Assembly (NCBI GenBank): GCA_013423325.1
Contig: BLJB01000031.1
Coordinates: 62,001 to 126,000 of the forward strand
Direction: 5' to 3'
From: Usnea hakonensis
Lineage: Eukaryota > Ascomycota > Lecanoromycetes > Lecanorales > Parmeliaceae
DNA: 64,000 nucleotides
Part shown: in pieces, positions 22,633 through 34,339 of the stretch
Layout of the letters: each line of letters starts with the position of its first letter
Numbering within the stretch: the first letter of the stretch is position 1
The notes under the pieces: generated by a model
Databases searched by the model: none
What the model was told of the DNA's origin: nothing
The model's input: only the letters and a program-made list of their open reading frames with translations
Position numbers and translations under genes: made by a program

Positions 22633-24801
22633 TCAATTGCCAAACATGTCATAATAGTAATCCTCATCGAGCCCTTCGCGGCTGGGTATTTCGGGGGCAT
22701 CACCCGCAAGAGCCATATCATCGAATCTGACATTCAACAGCCTGATCTTGAGGCCATAGTCCCGCACCATAGCAATCAGTTTCTCAGTCTCGTTCGTGAT
22801 CGGCTGCTGGTTCAACAACATGCGCAAACCGTCCAACCATTCCACGGCTAAGTCGTGGGTTTCCGGATGAAGGGTAAGCAGTATCACATCTTTCCGAGGC
22901 GTCTTGGTTGCTATAGAGCCCGCCGGAGTGTGGGCCCTGGGTGAGGCGGGACGTGAGTTGGAGGGGAGATAGCCGTGGATAGTTATCATCCTGGAGGAGA
23001 TCGATTGTTGCGTTGCTTTAAGGGTAGTTGTGGAGGATTTTGGGTCAGAGGATTTGGGGACATTTGAGCTGACGGAGACTTCTGTGAGGTCGATCTTCTT
23101 GTGCAGCCCCTCCAGATTTGGTTCCTCATCACCGCGAACGTCGAAGTCGGCGTAGTGAAGAAAGCGTCTGTTGTGTGCTAGTTTTATGTAGCGTCGAGGA
23201 CTTGGTCTGGACGGAACGAGGCCTTGCTTTGCGACAGCGCCTTCTTCGCTATTGTGATCATCAATGTGCGAGAACCATGCTCCTGCCAACAGACACCGTA
23301 TGCGCTGCTCTTTGACGAATTGCAAGGCTTCATGGGCCAGCTCATCCCGGATTTGGCCTAGGTGCTGACCCCACTGATCTTCGTAGGTCAATTCAAGCAA
23401 CTCCATCTGAAGTTGCCTTAATCGTGCCAACTCAAATTGCTGGATTTCTGTTTCGACTTCATGGACGTTGCTCACCCTTGTAGCAGCACCAACTACTGAT
23501 TCGAGCAGTATCCGGACCAGCTCAGCAATCTTCATAAAGTCTTCGGTCTCAGCGCCGGTAACTTGCCATAACCGGAAGAAAGCCTGCAGGCCAGCAGCGT
23601 GGAGAAATGACCACTGCAGGAGCAGAGGCTTGAAGACTCTGTCAAAGTTCGCTCGTGACTCAAAGGAAAGCTGAAACTTGGCGTCATCAACATCCGCTTT
23701 ATCAACTTCAAAATGCTCGCAAAGGATCGAAGTCACCGCGAGACTTGCTCTGGAAATTGGACATCGCTGTTCTGCCGGCTTGGTCGATTGCTCCAGCAGG
23801 AGCTTCTGAAAACCATCCTCCTGCCGTTTGACATATTCTGTCAGATCCATCATGCCCAGATAGCCGACGTCTTCGAACTCCCAGGCTGGAGTCTCCGACT
23901 CGAAGCCTAGGCGTCTCCACTTTTCTGGGTTATGTAGCTTTTTTGCACCTTCGTCCACATCATCCACTGGTGTTGTCAATCTTTCTGGATTGCTAGCTAG
24001 ATGAATGGATTTCAGAGCTCTCCTATGATCGGACTTGCTTACATCCACTGGAAGATCTCGCCATTTTTGGAGTAGCACCTTTGTGAGTGCTTGATATTCC
24101 AGTAACGGATGTGACAGATCTTGAAGAGCCGTACTTTGCATGAGTACATAGACCGCTTTTACAACACCGAACTCTTGAAGCCGCTTGATGAATGTGGTCC
24201 AGTCATTTTCTGAGGCGTTGGTGATAGCTTCTCGCATTAATGAATTGATGAGCAGCATGGCATTGGCACATAAAGCGTGATCGGCAGACGATAGTCGGCT
24301 AACGAGCATCTCGAGGAATTGAGGGTATAAGCTCATTGCAGGTTTCAGAGCCTGAAGGCCAAAGCTGTCAGGCTGAGATATGCTACTTGACGGACTAGAG
24401 GGATGAGAAACGATGTAGACTAGGATTGACATGGCACCTCTAAGGATGTTGACCAGTGGGTGAGTGACAACCAGCTCAACAACCTGTACTTCAATTTCAG
24501 TAGCCGCGTTCGAAGGACCAAAGGGAAAGCTTGCCCTCTCTACGAGATCTTGATTGATAGCATCCCAACCCTTGTCCACCTCCAAAAGTCTCGAGAATGA
24601 GGTCAAGCTATAGGACAGCGTATTCCCAGTGGCGTGGAGTATCAAATATTGTAGCTTCTTTAGTCCTCCTTCCAGAATGAAGATATCAGCGAATGAAGGA
24701 TCCCCAATGTTTACCTGCAGCTTGAAGACAGCCATCTTGCGCACAGCATCCTCGTCACTACCTAGGCGCTCAACGAGCTCTGATACATTGATGCTATCCA
24801 T
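22633..24801 (-). CDS. lmo1: ELMO/CED-12 domain protein (Lmo1-like)
   Basis: A single exon gives 722 aa. The N-terminal half is armadillo-like (VSELVERLGSDEDAVRKMAV, FILEGGLKKLQYLIL), the middle matches the ELMO domain region, and the C-terminus forms a PH-like module (RRYIKLAHNRRFLHYADFD ... DVILLTLHPETHDLAVEWL) followed by a helical tail. ELMO proteins partner DOCK-type exchange factors (Dck1 in yeast) to activate a Rac/Rho5-type GTPase, affecting polarity, mitophagy and cell-wall stress responses. No intron is needed. It converges on the coiled-coil gene, with only about 140 bp between stop codons. Confidence 0.88.
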   Translation of the reverse strand: MDSINVSELVERLGSDEDAVRKMAVFKLQVNIGDPSFADIFILEGGLKKLQYLILHATGNTLSYSLTSFSRLLEVDKGWDAINQDLVERASFPFGPSNAATEIEVQVVELVVTHPLVNILRGAMSILVYIVSHPSSPSSSISQPDSFGLQALKPAMSLYPQFLEMLVSRLSSADHALCANAMLLINSLMREAITNASENDWTTFIKRLQEFGVVKAVYVLMQSTALQDLSHPLLEYQALTKVLLQKWRDLPVDVSKSDHRRALKSIHLASNPERLTTPVDDVDEGAKKLHNPEKWRRLGFESETPAWEFEDVGYLGMMDLTEYVKRQEDGFQKLLLEQSTKPAEQRCPISRASLAVTSILCEHFEVDKADVDDAKFQLSFESRANFDRVFKPLLLQWSFLHAAGLQAFFRLWQVTGAETEDFMKIAELVRILLESVVGAATRVSNVHEVETEIQQFELARLRQLQMELLELTYEDQWGQHLGQIRDELAHEALQFVKEQRIRCLLAGAWFSHIDDHNSEEGAVAKQGLVPSRPSPRRYIKLAHNRRFLHYADFDVRGDEEPNLEGLHKKIDLTEVSVSSNVPKSSDPKSSTTTLKATQQSISSRMITIHGYLPSNSRPASPRAHTPAGSIATKTPRKDVILLTLHPETHDLAVEWLDGLRMLLNQQPITNETEKLIAMVRDYGLKIRLLNVRFDDMALAGDAPEIPSREGLDEDYYYDMFGN

Positions 24802-25379
24802 CGCTTAAAACCTTGTCCAGCAAGATGTGCGCGTTCCGAAGACGCATTTCGATTGAAGAGATCCATCACAGACATTTGTACCCTAGGGTCCTGCAAGCTG
24901 CAGGGCTTTGCTAGCGCACTTGCCGAGCCAGGCGCCGGACCTATGTGCGTTTTATCTCCGCACTCTAACTAAGGTAGGTACTCTCACCAATGTAAATATC
25001 GAGGACTACTACAGCGGTCTGGTGCTACACTTGGTATTCCAATCTGTCAGATCGAATCTGGAAGGATAGGGACGAGCGTGCAAGTGATCTGATTGGCTTC
25101 GTCGTCTATGACTGGGGGACAAAACTGCAACTTTTCCCAAGAGCCTCCGCCGTGCACAGTACTTATGCCGCCGGTGGCTGAGTAGGCTCAACGTTGCAAT
25201 TTCAAAACTTCCCCTCACTTCGTCACCATGACGAGCCGCCATGCGCTTCGGATGTTGTAGACACGTCCTCCTCACCCCTTGCTGCTCCTCCTAGACTCAA
25301 TATCCCTGCCAAAAGCTGCATCCAAAGTCCCCAAAACACTAAATTCAAACGAGCATACCGAAGGTTTTCGCTGCAGGTT

Positions 25380-25679
25380 CTACGAGTCGACATCAGAGTG
25401 CGCGGAGCTGGACTGGTGCTCGCGATTGTTCGTGGAGAGTATACCAGGATCTGTATAGATGGTGAGGGGTCCTGGAGGAGAAGCGCTATGGGTATTCAAC
25501 GCAGGGATACTCTGAAGAATGGCCATTGCCGAAACAGTGTCTCCTGAATTCTTGGTATGATCGTTGTAGGGGGTTGCTGGTGAGGGAAGAGGACTGGTGT
25601 ATGCAAGAAGAGCCATTAATGTGAAGCCTGCGAAAAGAAGACTGAGAAATGCTGCTGTTGTTAGCGAGAGAGGTGCCAT
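25380..25679 (-). CDS. Possible small membrane-anchored or secreted protein
   Basis: An intact 99-codon frame starts with a strong hydrophobic helix (LTTAAFLSLLFAGFTLMALLAY, residues 6-27) that could be a signal peptide or membrane anchor. The remainder is Ser/Pro/Thr-rich (SPLPSPATPY, SSSAHSDVDS) with no cysteines. There is no recognised domain, and neighbours give no hint. It may be chance; expression data would be needed. Confidence 0.3.
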   Translation of the reverse strand: MAPLSLTTAAFLSLLFAGFTLMALLAYTSPLPSPATPYNDHTKNSGDTVSAMAILQSIPALNTHSASPPGPLTIYTDPGILSTNNREHQSSSAHSDVDS

Positions 25680-28600
25680 TAACGGAGGGTGGATGGGGCC
25701 TTATGTACTAATTTTCATTATCTGAGGACGTGTGTACCAGTGTGCTGACGGGAAAAACCATGGCTGAGGTTGTAAGGAGCGAGGAGAGAGTAACGATTCC
25801 TCGCAGCTCGGAGGCCCTGAAAATGATGACTTGATAGTGTATTCTTCTAACTGAAGTCGGACCTGGAGGTTGTTCATCAGGACAAAACCGATCTGAATCA
25901 TGCCAGAACTAAGGAGCGTAATGTTGATGCCGAGAAGGTCCGTTCCGGGCTGACGGCAGCGATTGACGATGACCTCTCAAGCATCGAAGCAGACACCAAA
26001 CTGACAAAGCGAGAAGCGGAAGTGCCTTACGGAGCTCCATAGGAGAGGTCGCAAACAGCGATCTTTCCAGAGCCCCCACATACCGTGCGGATCATGCAAC
26101 CAGGCCATGGATCCTTCGGATATTTTGTGTGGCTTTCTTTGCTTTTTATTTATATGCTCCAGTCGAGATTACGTGGGATGAGTGTCATAAGACATACGCT
26201 GGAGTGCTTTTGGACAAATCGATCGAGATGCAAACTTGGCGAAGGATTAATTGACCTACCAGATCATTGGGGGACTCTCATAGTCCCAATTCCGTCCATT
26301 TGCGTTCATCGCGAGAGAAGAAAGCTATTACTAGCGAACTCGCGTGGCTGCTAGACATTTCAGCGGATTGCTGAAGTATGCGCTCCATGCATTTCGCTTC
26401 TGCATGACCAGAAAATCTTCTTTAGCCGGAATTCATTCTTGGCATATCCGTGAGCAAGAAACGCAGTTTTGAGATTGCAGATGGTCTGCGTGGCACCGAT
26501 CGCTGGTAGCTTGCAGAGTAAGTGAAGCCGCGAGAGCGGAAGCTTCAAAATGGACTGTCTTTGAAGATTGAACGCCTGTCGGTCAGGCGGGATGTTAAGG
26601 TTCTCCCAGGTGTACTGATCATGTCCAAATCAGATTGTTCTTTCAAAATCTGTTATGACTACCCTACTTTCACAAGAGGAGTGACATGGAAGTCATGAAG
26701 GCTTGGAAACCCAACAAAGCCTACCCGAAAGGATCACGTAAGGTAGAAGACAATGGCAAGAGAGTTTGGAGGCTTTATGTCGTAACTGCAGAAGCGGGTT
26801 TCGCCCATGTTCCAGGGGAAACAGAGAAGAAATCTCCGATCCTTCCATTCGAAGTTGACAACGCTGGCAAGTGTCCAATCCTATCGGAGCGTGATAAGCC
26901 ACCACTGAGGAGCGCATTTTGACACGATTGGGACTCAAGAAATTTAGAAGCAGCCGTCTTTCTCCCGATCCCATATTGGTACAAGTCAGAGCCTGTAGCC
27001 TCAATTTGCGAACGATGTTGTGGGATTTGTGTACTAGTTAGTAAAGGATCCGGAGCACCTTCCGCAAATCATGGAATCGAGTATTATTATTCGGTAGAGG
27101 AGATGTATGCAACTTGGCGCCAGGGGCGAGATTATTGACTAAGAATTGTTTGTATGCTGTCAGAGAAGAACCCGCGTCTCAGCCCAGCCTAAGCTCACCT
27201 AGCATCGACAACAATGAGTGAATGATTATGGCCATATCTGAAAACAAGAGATACCACATTTTAGAATATGCACAAGATATCTGGGTCGTGAAGTATTGGA
27301 GCAGACTGCACTGATTTACATCCCGTCGGCAGAAGGTCGATGTGGGCTTACCCCAGTTTAACAGGCTATTGCGTCTGTTCCAAGGACTGAGCTTGTGTAT
27401 GAACGAATAGAATATCAATACAGTCCTTGGTACGGCCAATGGTAACGATCATTGTCCGGCCTCGCTTGTTGACTTGTGGACGTTATTTCGATATCTCAGC
27501 TCCACTGACAACAGACTGTTGCGGATCTGCCGGCGCCTTCGGTTTGGTTCACATACCTAGCTTGCAAACCAGAGACAATCTGTTTCCCGTTCTACCAATT
27601 CTACGAGCACGTTGTAGACGCGTGTAATAACGTCGCGGGACAATAATGGGGGCTATAGGTCAATTGATAAGGCATGCTCCGTAAGCGATCGCGGCTTTCG
27701 AACTGCATTACAAAGATAAGACGCAGGGTTGTGAGTATGCATAAAGTATGCAATACCCTGCAAGTAACCAACGCATGCGCTAATACTGTCCGAGCGCACA
27801 AATGACGCTGCAAAACATTGCAATTCTCCGAATGCAAGAAGCCCAGACAGTAGTTCGCAGGTTCCGGCTGGCCCGTTTACGTCCGTCTTACAGGCCCACA
27901 CGATTTTGCGAGATTTATCGTCCGGCTATTCGGTATCCGCTCACAGGTGTCAATTGGATAATGACGCAGGCGGTGTTCTGGGGACCTTGAAGAAAAGAGT
28001 GGGGATGCCGGGACGATCCCAGCGAAGCATCAGGGGAATCTGCCTAGTGTTAGCGAGAGCACGTTGCTGTAACTTTCCTATGTCTCCCTAGTTGCAGAGC
28101 GCCGTCTCTTGGCCAACCGACGAATGGTTGTTGGTATATTCGAGAAAGCTCTCTAGCACCTGAGGCGGTCGAGTTTGATGGAGGAGCGTTGGGGAGATTT
28201 GTGGGTCAAAGAAGGACCTTTAAGCAAAATCTAGCTGCGACGGACCGATATCAGGACCCTCGTATGTAAGCGATTGCTTAATTGGTAGTATCCACCGTTT
28301 TGCCTAGGCTTTAGTGGTATCGCTCTTATCATGGCAGCCGCGGTGAAGTCGCGCATGGAAAGTAGGCAGGCTTCTACTCTGTTAATTCTACTCCATTGTT
28401 CCCGCTCTCTCGATAGGAGGAGAAGGAATTTGAACATGCCAATGTTCCAGGGTCCACATTCTTTTTTAGTAAAGTACTAGTACGAGTACTTTTTTATTTT
28501 TTTTAGAGTTGTCGAAATGGGTGGTCCTGAGTGGCCGAGTGTGGTGAGAGCCACAGTCAAGATGAGCCACGGTAGAGAATCCGGCTCAAGATCAGGTTGG

Positions 28601-28844
28601 CGAATGAGAGATTTGTTGCAAGTGTTGGTAGCGATAATTTATACTGATAGAGCCTTAGAGGGGTGTTTTGGATCACGGATGGGATCATGGGCCTGACACC
28701 AAGAATTCGGAAAATTCTCCTTGGTCATGTCTGTGCGTAACGTAACGCGTTTAGGAATGACGTTGATTTCACTCGGTACTCTAAAGTACGTGCTTTACCT
28801 TTACCTTTATTTGTTCTTGAAAGCTTGGAAAGTTTTAGAAAAGT

Positions 28845-28869
28845 AAGGTAAGGTAAGGTAAGGTAAGGT
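28845..28869. repeat. AAGGT pentamer tandem repeat
   Basis: Five perfect copies of AAGGT occur here. Inverted relatives (TTTACC, ACCTTA) lie just to the left at about 28795-28810 and to the right at about 28918-28940, so the stretch could fold back on itself. Confidence 0.8.
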
Positions 28870-29647
28870 AAATTTGCTGGAAGAGCCAAGGGAGGGCCCC
28901 CGCAAGCGAACTTTTTCACCTTATACTTTACTTACCTTATGAAAACAGAGGCAAGGATGCTTGGCACAAACCACAAGTATATCAAAGCATTTAACGAGTC
29001 TCCTCACCGATAACTCTATAGGAATAACCATATCTACTATCCTTTTTTCCTGCACGATTAACAGTCTAGTCTCTCACTCCTATGTACTCGTACATCAAAT
29101 AATAATACTAGAGTCCTGAATTTTGGATTGTGGAAATGGGAATGTATCCCTGGATTCATCCATCCACAATCAAAATACTTTAATCCTAGATTTGATTTCC
29201 CCACAAATCCGTTTACTTACTTACTTACCTAAGCCCGAGGCTCTCCCTCAATTCCCCACATCTTCAACACTGCTTTGCCCACATTCAAACTCGTCAGACT
29301 CAGCACAACACTCATTGCCATCCACCTCACCTTCTCTTCTTCACATGACCCAATCGCAACACCGCCATCATTGCCCTCAATCCTCTATTCGCCAGTGCTG
29401 CTTAGAAAACGCGTATGGTGACTCGGTGTCGCTCACTACGGCTTGAATAAAATCAGTTTTTCGCCTCGAAAAATATTTGGTCATATTATTTCTCTGCACA
29501 AATAGCCTCAGATGATCTTGCGGAAGACTCACTTCAGTGTTTCCAGCTCATATTTTGGGAGCTTGGAGGGGAGAAGATAAGAAATATTTGAACAAAGTTT
29601 AGAAGAACCGACAACGGAGCCTCTGGACCGCTGGCCAGATAACTACA

Positions 29648-31456
29648 ATGACAGAAGTGCTTTCTATAGCGCAGGCAGAAGGTAATACACATTTTGGATC
29701 GCCGCTGCGCCGTTCCTCCTCTCAGACAGCCTTCCTACTACACAATGCTCAATCTTACTCGAGATCGACAACAAACCTCAAACAAAGCTACGCAGCTGTT
29801 GGCTATGAGACTTCGAACTTGCCTGCTTCTGCACCATCTTCAGCTCCGTCCTCTCCACAATTGACCGCCCCAGAGTTCTCGAACCAGCCGTCCTACGCAT
29901 CCACTCCTTCTAGCAGCCTATCGCTAGACGATCATTGCCAGACAGAAGTGGAGGATATTGCTTTTCCATTATACGATGACCGGGGTTACTACGAGGAAGT
30001 GGGAGATTCAGATCCTGTATCGGTTCCGGAACCTGCTGGCCTTGACGCTGTGAAAAAGTCAGCTAGTGACTCTGCTCTTGCAAAGCCTACCGACCTTCAA
30101 ATCTCAAACGCAAGACCTATCGCCGGTGACGATACGGCCATCGAGAACGCGCCTACTAGACATGTCGACTACCTGTCACATAATTGGAAAGAAGAAGATA
30201 TATGGGCATCGTGGAGGCATATCGTTGCGAAGAGGAAAGCCTACAGCAACAGCTCAAGGCTAGAAAACGCATCGTGGAGGACGTGGGCAAAGACAAAAAA
30301 CCAGCTCAAGACCGTCTCGCCTGAAACATTGAACTGGTAGGCTTGACGCTCCACCTTCGTATGGTAATGACAAACGCTGAACTTCGATAGGATGAAGGAT
30401 CACGACGTAACTTGGCTATACGGACCTCTCCAGACCGGCAACATTGAAGCATTAAATCTAGATATCACACCACCGGCAAGTCTGCTTTCGAGAAGCAATT
30501 CCTTTGCTTCGAAGAAACCAATCCTGAAGAAGCGGAGCCTGTCAGAAGTCATGCTTCAACGATCTCTATCATCGTCAACCCTAATGAAGCAGGCTACAGA
30601 TGCCCTTCGGGCTCAACAGCCTGGGAAAAGACTGCTTGATAGGCCAATGCTCGGTGATAGAGCATTGTCCGACTTCGGCACATCGTCTGAACCGGAGACA
30701 CCGCTCTCAAGATCTACAACAAACACCTCCTCAACCGAACATTCTGAGTCAGTATCTACATCTGGTGCACAAACACCTTGTACAAAAAGGCACATACATT
30801 TCAACAATAAAGTGGAGCAGTGCATTGCTATCAACAAAGAAATCGATGACCGCCCTCAGCGCTACATAGCGATTCACGATGAAGAAGAAGATTCATCGGA
30901 AGATGACATGCTCGTGATGAGACCTGTCAAGAACGCCACCAAGGCCAAAATCAGAAGCGCACCAAGTACACCCCGGAATAGCTTCAGCAGTGACAGCAAA
31001 ACCATTGCTATGCTTCCCTCAACGACCCTCAACTATCGAGGAGATTCACCAGATCCTGCAGAGCAAAAGTCAAAACAAAAGGACAAATACATGAGGGGAT
31101 CATCAAATCTGTCTCCATCTCCATCACAGCAGACCCTCCGACCTTCCTCTCCCTCTACAAATTTTCTTCTTGACGATGAGGACGAAGATGCCGACATCGA
31201 TTGGCAGCCACCTGCATCAAATAGCAGGAGAGATAGCCTGTATGCTTGCCATGGAATACAACTGGATACACTCGATGAAGACGCGGATGCAGACGCAGAA
31301 CATAGCGGTCTGCGCCGAACTCCGTCAGGAATGTTCATGCCCTACGAAGACGATGACGACGTAGGTAATGCTGGCCTCTTGGGCAGAGTTGTCGACACAG
31401 TAAACACTGCGAAAGATATAGCACACGTCATTTGGAACGTTGGTTGGCACAGATGA
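29648..31456 (+). CDS. Reg1-like PP1 regulatory protein (DUF1752/GATA_AreA-like domain)
   Basis: Two exons (29648-30336 and 30391-31456) give about 584 aa. Residues 174-244 (YLSHNWKEEDIWASWR ... ENASWRTWAKTKN ... WLYGPLQ) are the DUF1752 domain found in fungal Reg1/Reg2-type proteins and in AreA-family N-termini. Further conserved pieces are KKPILKKRSLSEVMLQRSLS (about 271-290) and RHIHFNNKVEQCIAI (363-377). RHIHF in the latter fits an RVxF-type docking site for protein phosphatase 1 (Glc7). The rest is Ser-rich and acidic, and probably disordered. In yeast, Reg1-Glc7 controls glucose repression through Snf1; a role in carbon repression here is inferred. The intron splits a Trp codon inside DUF1752, which confirms the join. 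Confidence 0.85.
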
Positions 31457-32218
31457 AGAATTGGCCCAGCGGTCCTCCGCCGGCGTGGAGAGTCTTCTAT
31501 CGCCATGACAAAAAGCAACTTGCTATTACTCACTACTTCCCTGAAACGAGGAAATGATGCTATGTTTTTCGATTTTTTGCGCGGCGTTGGTGGCAGCACT
31601 CAAAGTTTTTGCGCGATGAGCTGAGGACCGTTGCCCATGAGCAAGGTAGGCTCAATAATGACAGATTCCTACAACCGAATACCGCCCCTTAACTGCAAGT
31701 GGGGGCATCTAACTCGACTTTACATATTCTCGGCTCTCGGCAATGTTACATAGATTTCTCTTCGGGTGCTCTTATTTGCTCTATGGAGTTTGGTGTGCTT
31801 GGTGTGTATAGGCTTGTGGAGGGATGACTTGATGAGATCAGTGGTGGCTATTTGGGGAGGATTGCGGGTTGAGAAGACGATATACCTGTCTACATAGCTT
31901 AGAATCATAATCTGGAGCTCTTGAGTGCCTCGGTGCCAGCTCTTACACACGTTGAAACATCATTTCTCTTATCCACCTTCCAACGTCCAGAGCGGTGGGG
32001 CTGACTATCTCTTTGGTTCATGAGGGAGGGGATAGGGCAAGACCAGTCAAGGGCGGGGCGGAGAGCGGAGCATTGAAATGCCAAGATGAATGCCAAGAAG
32101 GATTCCTTACTCTTTCCAAAAGCCTTCCCCTCTAAACTTCCAGCCTTGTCCCCACAACCCTTTTACTCATCACCCACCCACCCTCCAAACCCCACACCTC
32201 CCTCTCACCTCACACACA
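31457..32218. other. Intergenic interval
   Basis: This is the 3' flank of the Reg1-like gene and the promoter of TMA22. The 60 bp before the TMA22 start are C-rich with almost no G, a common fungal promoter/leader feature. No gene, repeat or RNA was seen. Confidence 0.5.
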
Positions 32219-33289
32219 ATGGCCGAGACAGCCCCTCCAGAAACAGCGCCCACAGAGCCCAGCGCCAGGCACGTCATCTACTGCGGTGGTACATCATCTT
32301 CCCCCAATCCTCGCCTTTCCGCAACCAAGCCAAACGCGCTGACATTTGTATCTTTGGTTACATACAGTCTGCTCTCTGCCCCCCGAGGTAATTCTTCCTA
32401 TCCCGGCCCACCCTCCCTTTTTTTGCGGGAAGGGGAAGTTGGAGGCGCCGCCTGCTAAAGGGACTATTAGGCTGATGCGCCAGGCGCCTTTCATTAGTAC
32501 TGCGAGTTTGGCGGCACGGCGAAGAAATGCAAGGAATGGCTGGAGCAGAATCATGCGGATATGCATCAGAAGCTGTATTCTGAAGGTGCGCTACTCCGAA
32601 CCGTTTTTTATTTTCAAAAGCCGCGAAAGAGAATAATAAGGGGAGGGGGAAAAATCAAAGCAGAATGAAGACCGTCCTGCTCAGTCGGTGAAAAGGCCTG
32701 GCCAAGTTCTTCTCTACTAACACGAACGTGAAAAAACCCAGAGGCAATAACAGCCTCCCTGGCCACCCTCTCCGTCGACGCCCAAAAGCGCGCCGAAAAG
32801 GACTCGAGGAAGAAAGAAGCCAAGGCCGCGGCCGCCGAGGCTCGAGAGGCAGAGGCCAAGAAAGAAGCCATGGTGTACATCAAGCGGGTCGAGAGGAATA
32901 AGCGGAAGTATGTCACGGCGGTGTCCGGGTTGGAGGCGCATGGGATGGATCTGAAGAAAGTGGCCAAGGAGTTTGGGAAGAAGTGTGAGTGGCTCTTTTC
33001 TCTCTCCCCCTCTCTCTTTTTTTTGTTTGGGAGATGGCTTTGAGGATGGTTGTGGGTGGATGGGAAATTGGGAATGGGGGGTCAAGAAGAATGCGGGTTA
33101 GCTTGAGGGCTGACGTATGGCATAGTCGCGACGGGTAGCAGTGTCACGAAGACGGCGAGCGGCAGCGAGGAGATTGTGGTGCAAGGGGACAATAGTGACG
33201 ACATCTTCGATTGGGTGGTGGATGTGGGTGGAGTACCAGATGAGAATGTGGAGTGCATCGAGGACAAGAAGAAAAAGAGTGCTGGTTAG
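32219..33289 (+). CDS. tma22: Ribosome-associated factor Tma22 (DENR homologue)
   Basis: Five exons (32219-32288, 32368-32387, 32498-32585, 32742-32984, 33126-33289) give about 194 aa. Joined, the first three exons read HVIYCGVCSLPPEYCEFGG and KKCKEWLEQNHADMHQKLYS, the Cys-containing N-terminal domain of DENR. The SUI1/eIF1-like domain follows (IKRVERNKRKYVTAVSGLEAHGMDLKKVAKEFGKKFATGSS, then VVQGD and DWVVDVGGVPDEN). With Tma20/MCT-1 it recycles 40S subunits and helps re-initiation. Exon 2 is only 20 nt; its GT-AG flanks and the conserved CGVCSLPPE reading across both junctions support it. All phases close. Confidence 0.93.
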
Positions 33290-34339
33290 GGGGCTCATAG
33301 AACCGGGCAGATGAAGCAGATAGGCGTCTGGATATGCTGGTGTATAGGACTGGGTAGGAGTTGCAACTCTGGCGTATAATGGTTCTCGGTTATAGTAATC
33401 CGGCAGCCAGCCCATCAGAGTTCATATAAAAAAACCTCTCATTCAAAGCCATAGTATTCAAGCAACACGCTGGTGGGGATTTTAACTCTATCTGTCCTAT
33501 GAATTTATCCAATGGTTTCAAAACATGGAATTCACAGACGGTGATTGCAAGACTACTCTACCAAACCATACCATTTTAGCTCTGAGCATTGCAGTTGAGA
33601 TGAATGTGTTACCATCTAGATCGACGCGATCTCGTGGTATCAAGTAGAGATCATGTGTCATCGATTAGAGCCTCCGTTCCAAGTAAGACTCGTACCTCGT
33701 CCAAAACCGCTATGATTTGCGGGTGTCACACATGGTGCCTAAGATTCGGCCCCAATCGAACCCCAAGACCGTAGTCATATTTCTGAGTTTGAACAAGACA
33801 TTTAATCACGGGATCTGTGCTCCATTGTCTTCTCGATGCCATAGCGCTGGAAATTTTGCTCTAAGATGAATTGATCATAAATTGGATGAACCTGGTGCAC
33901 GGCCGTGTCTTTGGCGGTGTCTTTGGCGGTGACGGTGATGCAGTATTGGATACTCAAAAATCAGTTGCCTACTGTTTCTCCCAATTTCCCTCTCCTGAGA
34001 ACCTCCATGGTTTACTCAGTGGGGTCCGGCTCAGGCGCTGAAGAAGTTGAAAAAGTGTGAAACAGCTTCCCCAGCTTCGAGACTGCCTCAGCATCTTCTG
34101 CCATTTTCAGCAGTTAATGAAATAACACTTTACACATGTTGTGTGGGTTTTAGGTTATTAAATATGACTGCAAAGAGCCACCATCGATCGAGGCTGTATA
34201 TTTCCGGATCGACGAGGGTGAAGCACTGACTCCTTTCTTGAAGTATGATATTACCAAGTGACACATCAGAAGTGCTGATCAAGGGTTTTTCTGAAATGTA
34301 GGCTCGAGCTCAGTGGCGATTCAACTGGACGTTCTGTGT
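33290..34339. other. Convergent intergenic interval
   Basis: About 1 kb lies between the tail-to-tail ends of TMA22 and the GRF gene. Only short, unsupported frames occur. A small local duplication (TGTCTTTGGCGG twice) is present near 33905-33930. Confidence 0.5.

Larger units (their letters stand above)
24802..29647. other. 4.8 kb gene-poor interval
   Basis: Besides one weak small ORF (25380-25679, listed separately) I find no gene I can name. There are open but unidentified segments: 25851-26042 (+, 63 codons without an ATG, coiled-coil-like), 27653-27901 (-, 82 codons, Cys-containing) and about 28092-28269 (+), which follows a splice-acceptor-like TCTCCCTAG. These might be exons of an unfamiliar gene, decayed gene pieces, or chance. 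Base composition is ordinary, so strong RIP is not evident. A pentamer repeat lies at 28845-28869. Confidence 0.5.

Noticed and set aside
28510..28610. tRNA-Ser/Leu-like GAGTGGCCGAGTGTGG
   Set aside because: No matching T-arm or acceptor stem could be drawn.
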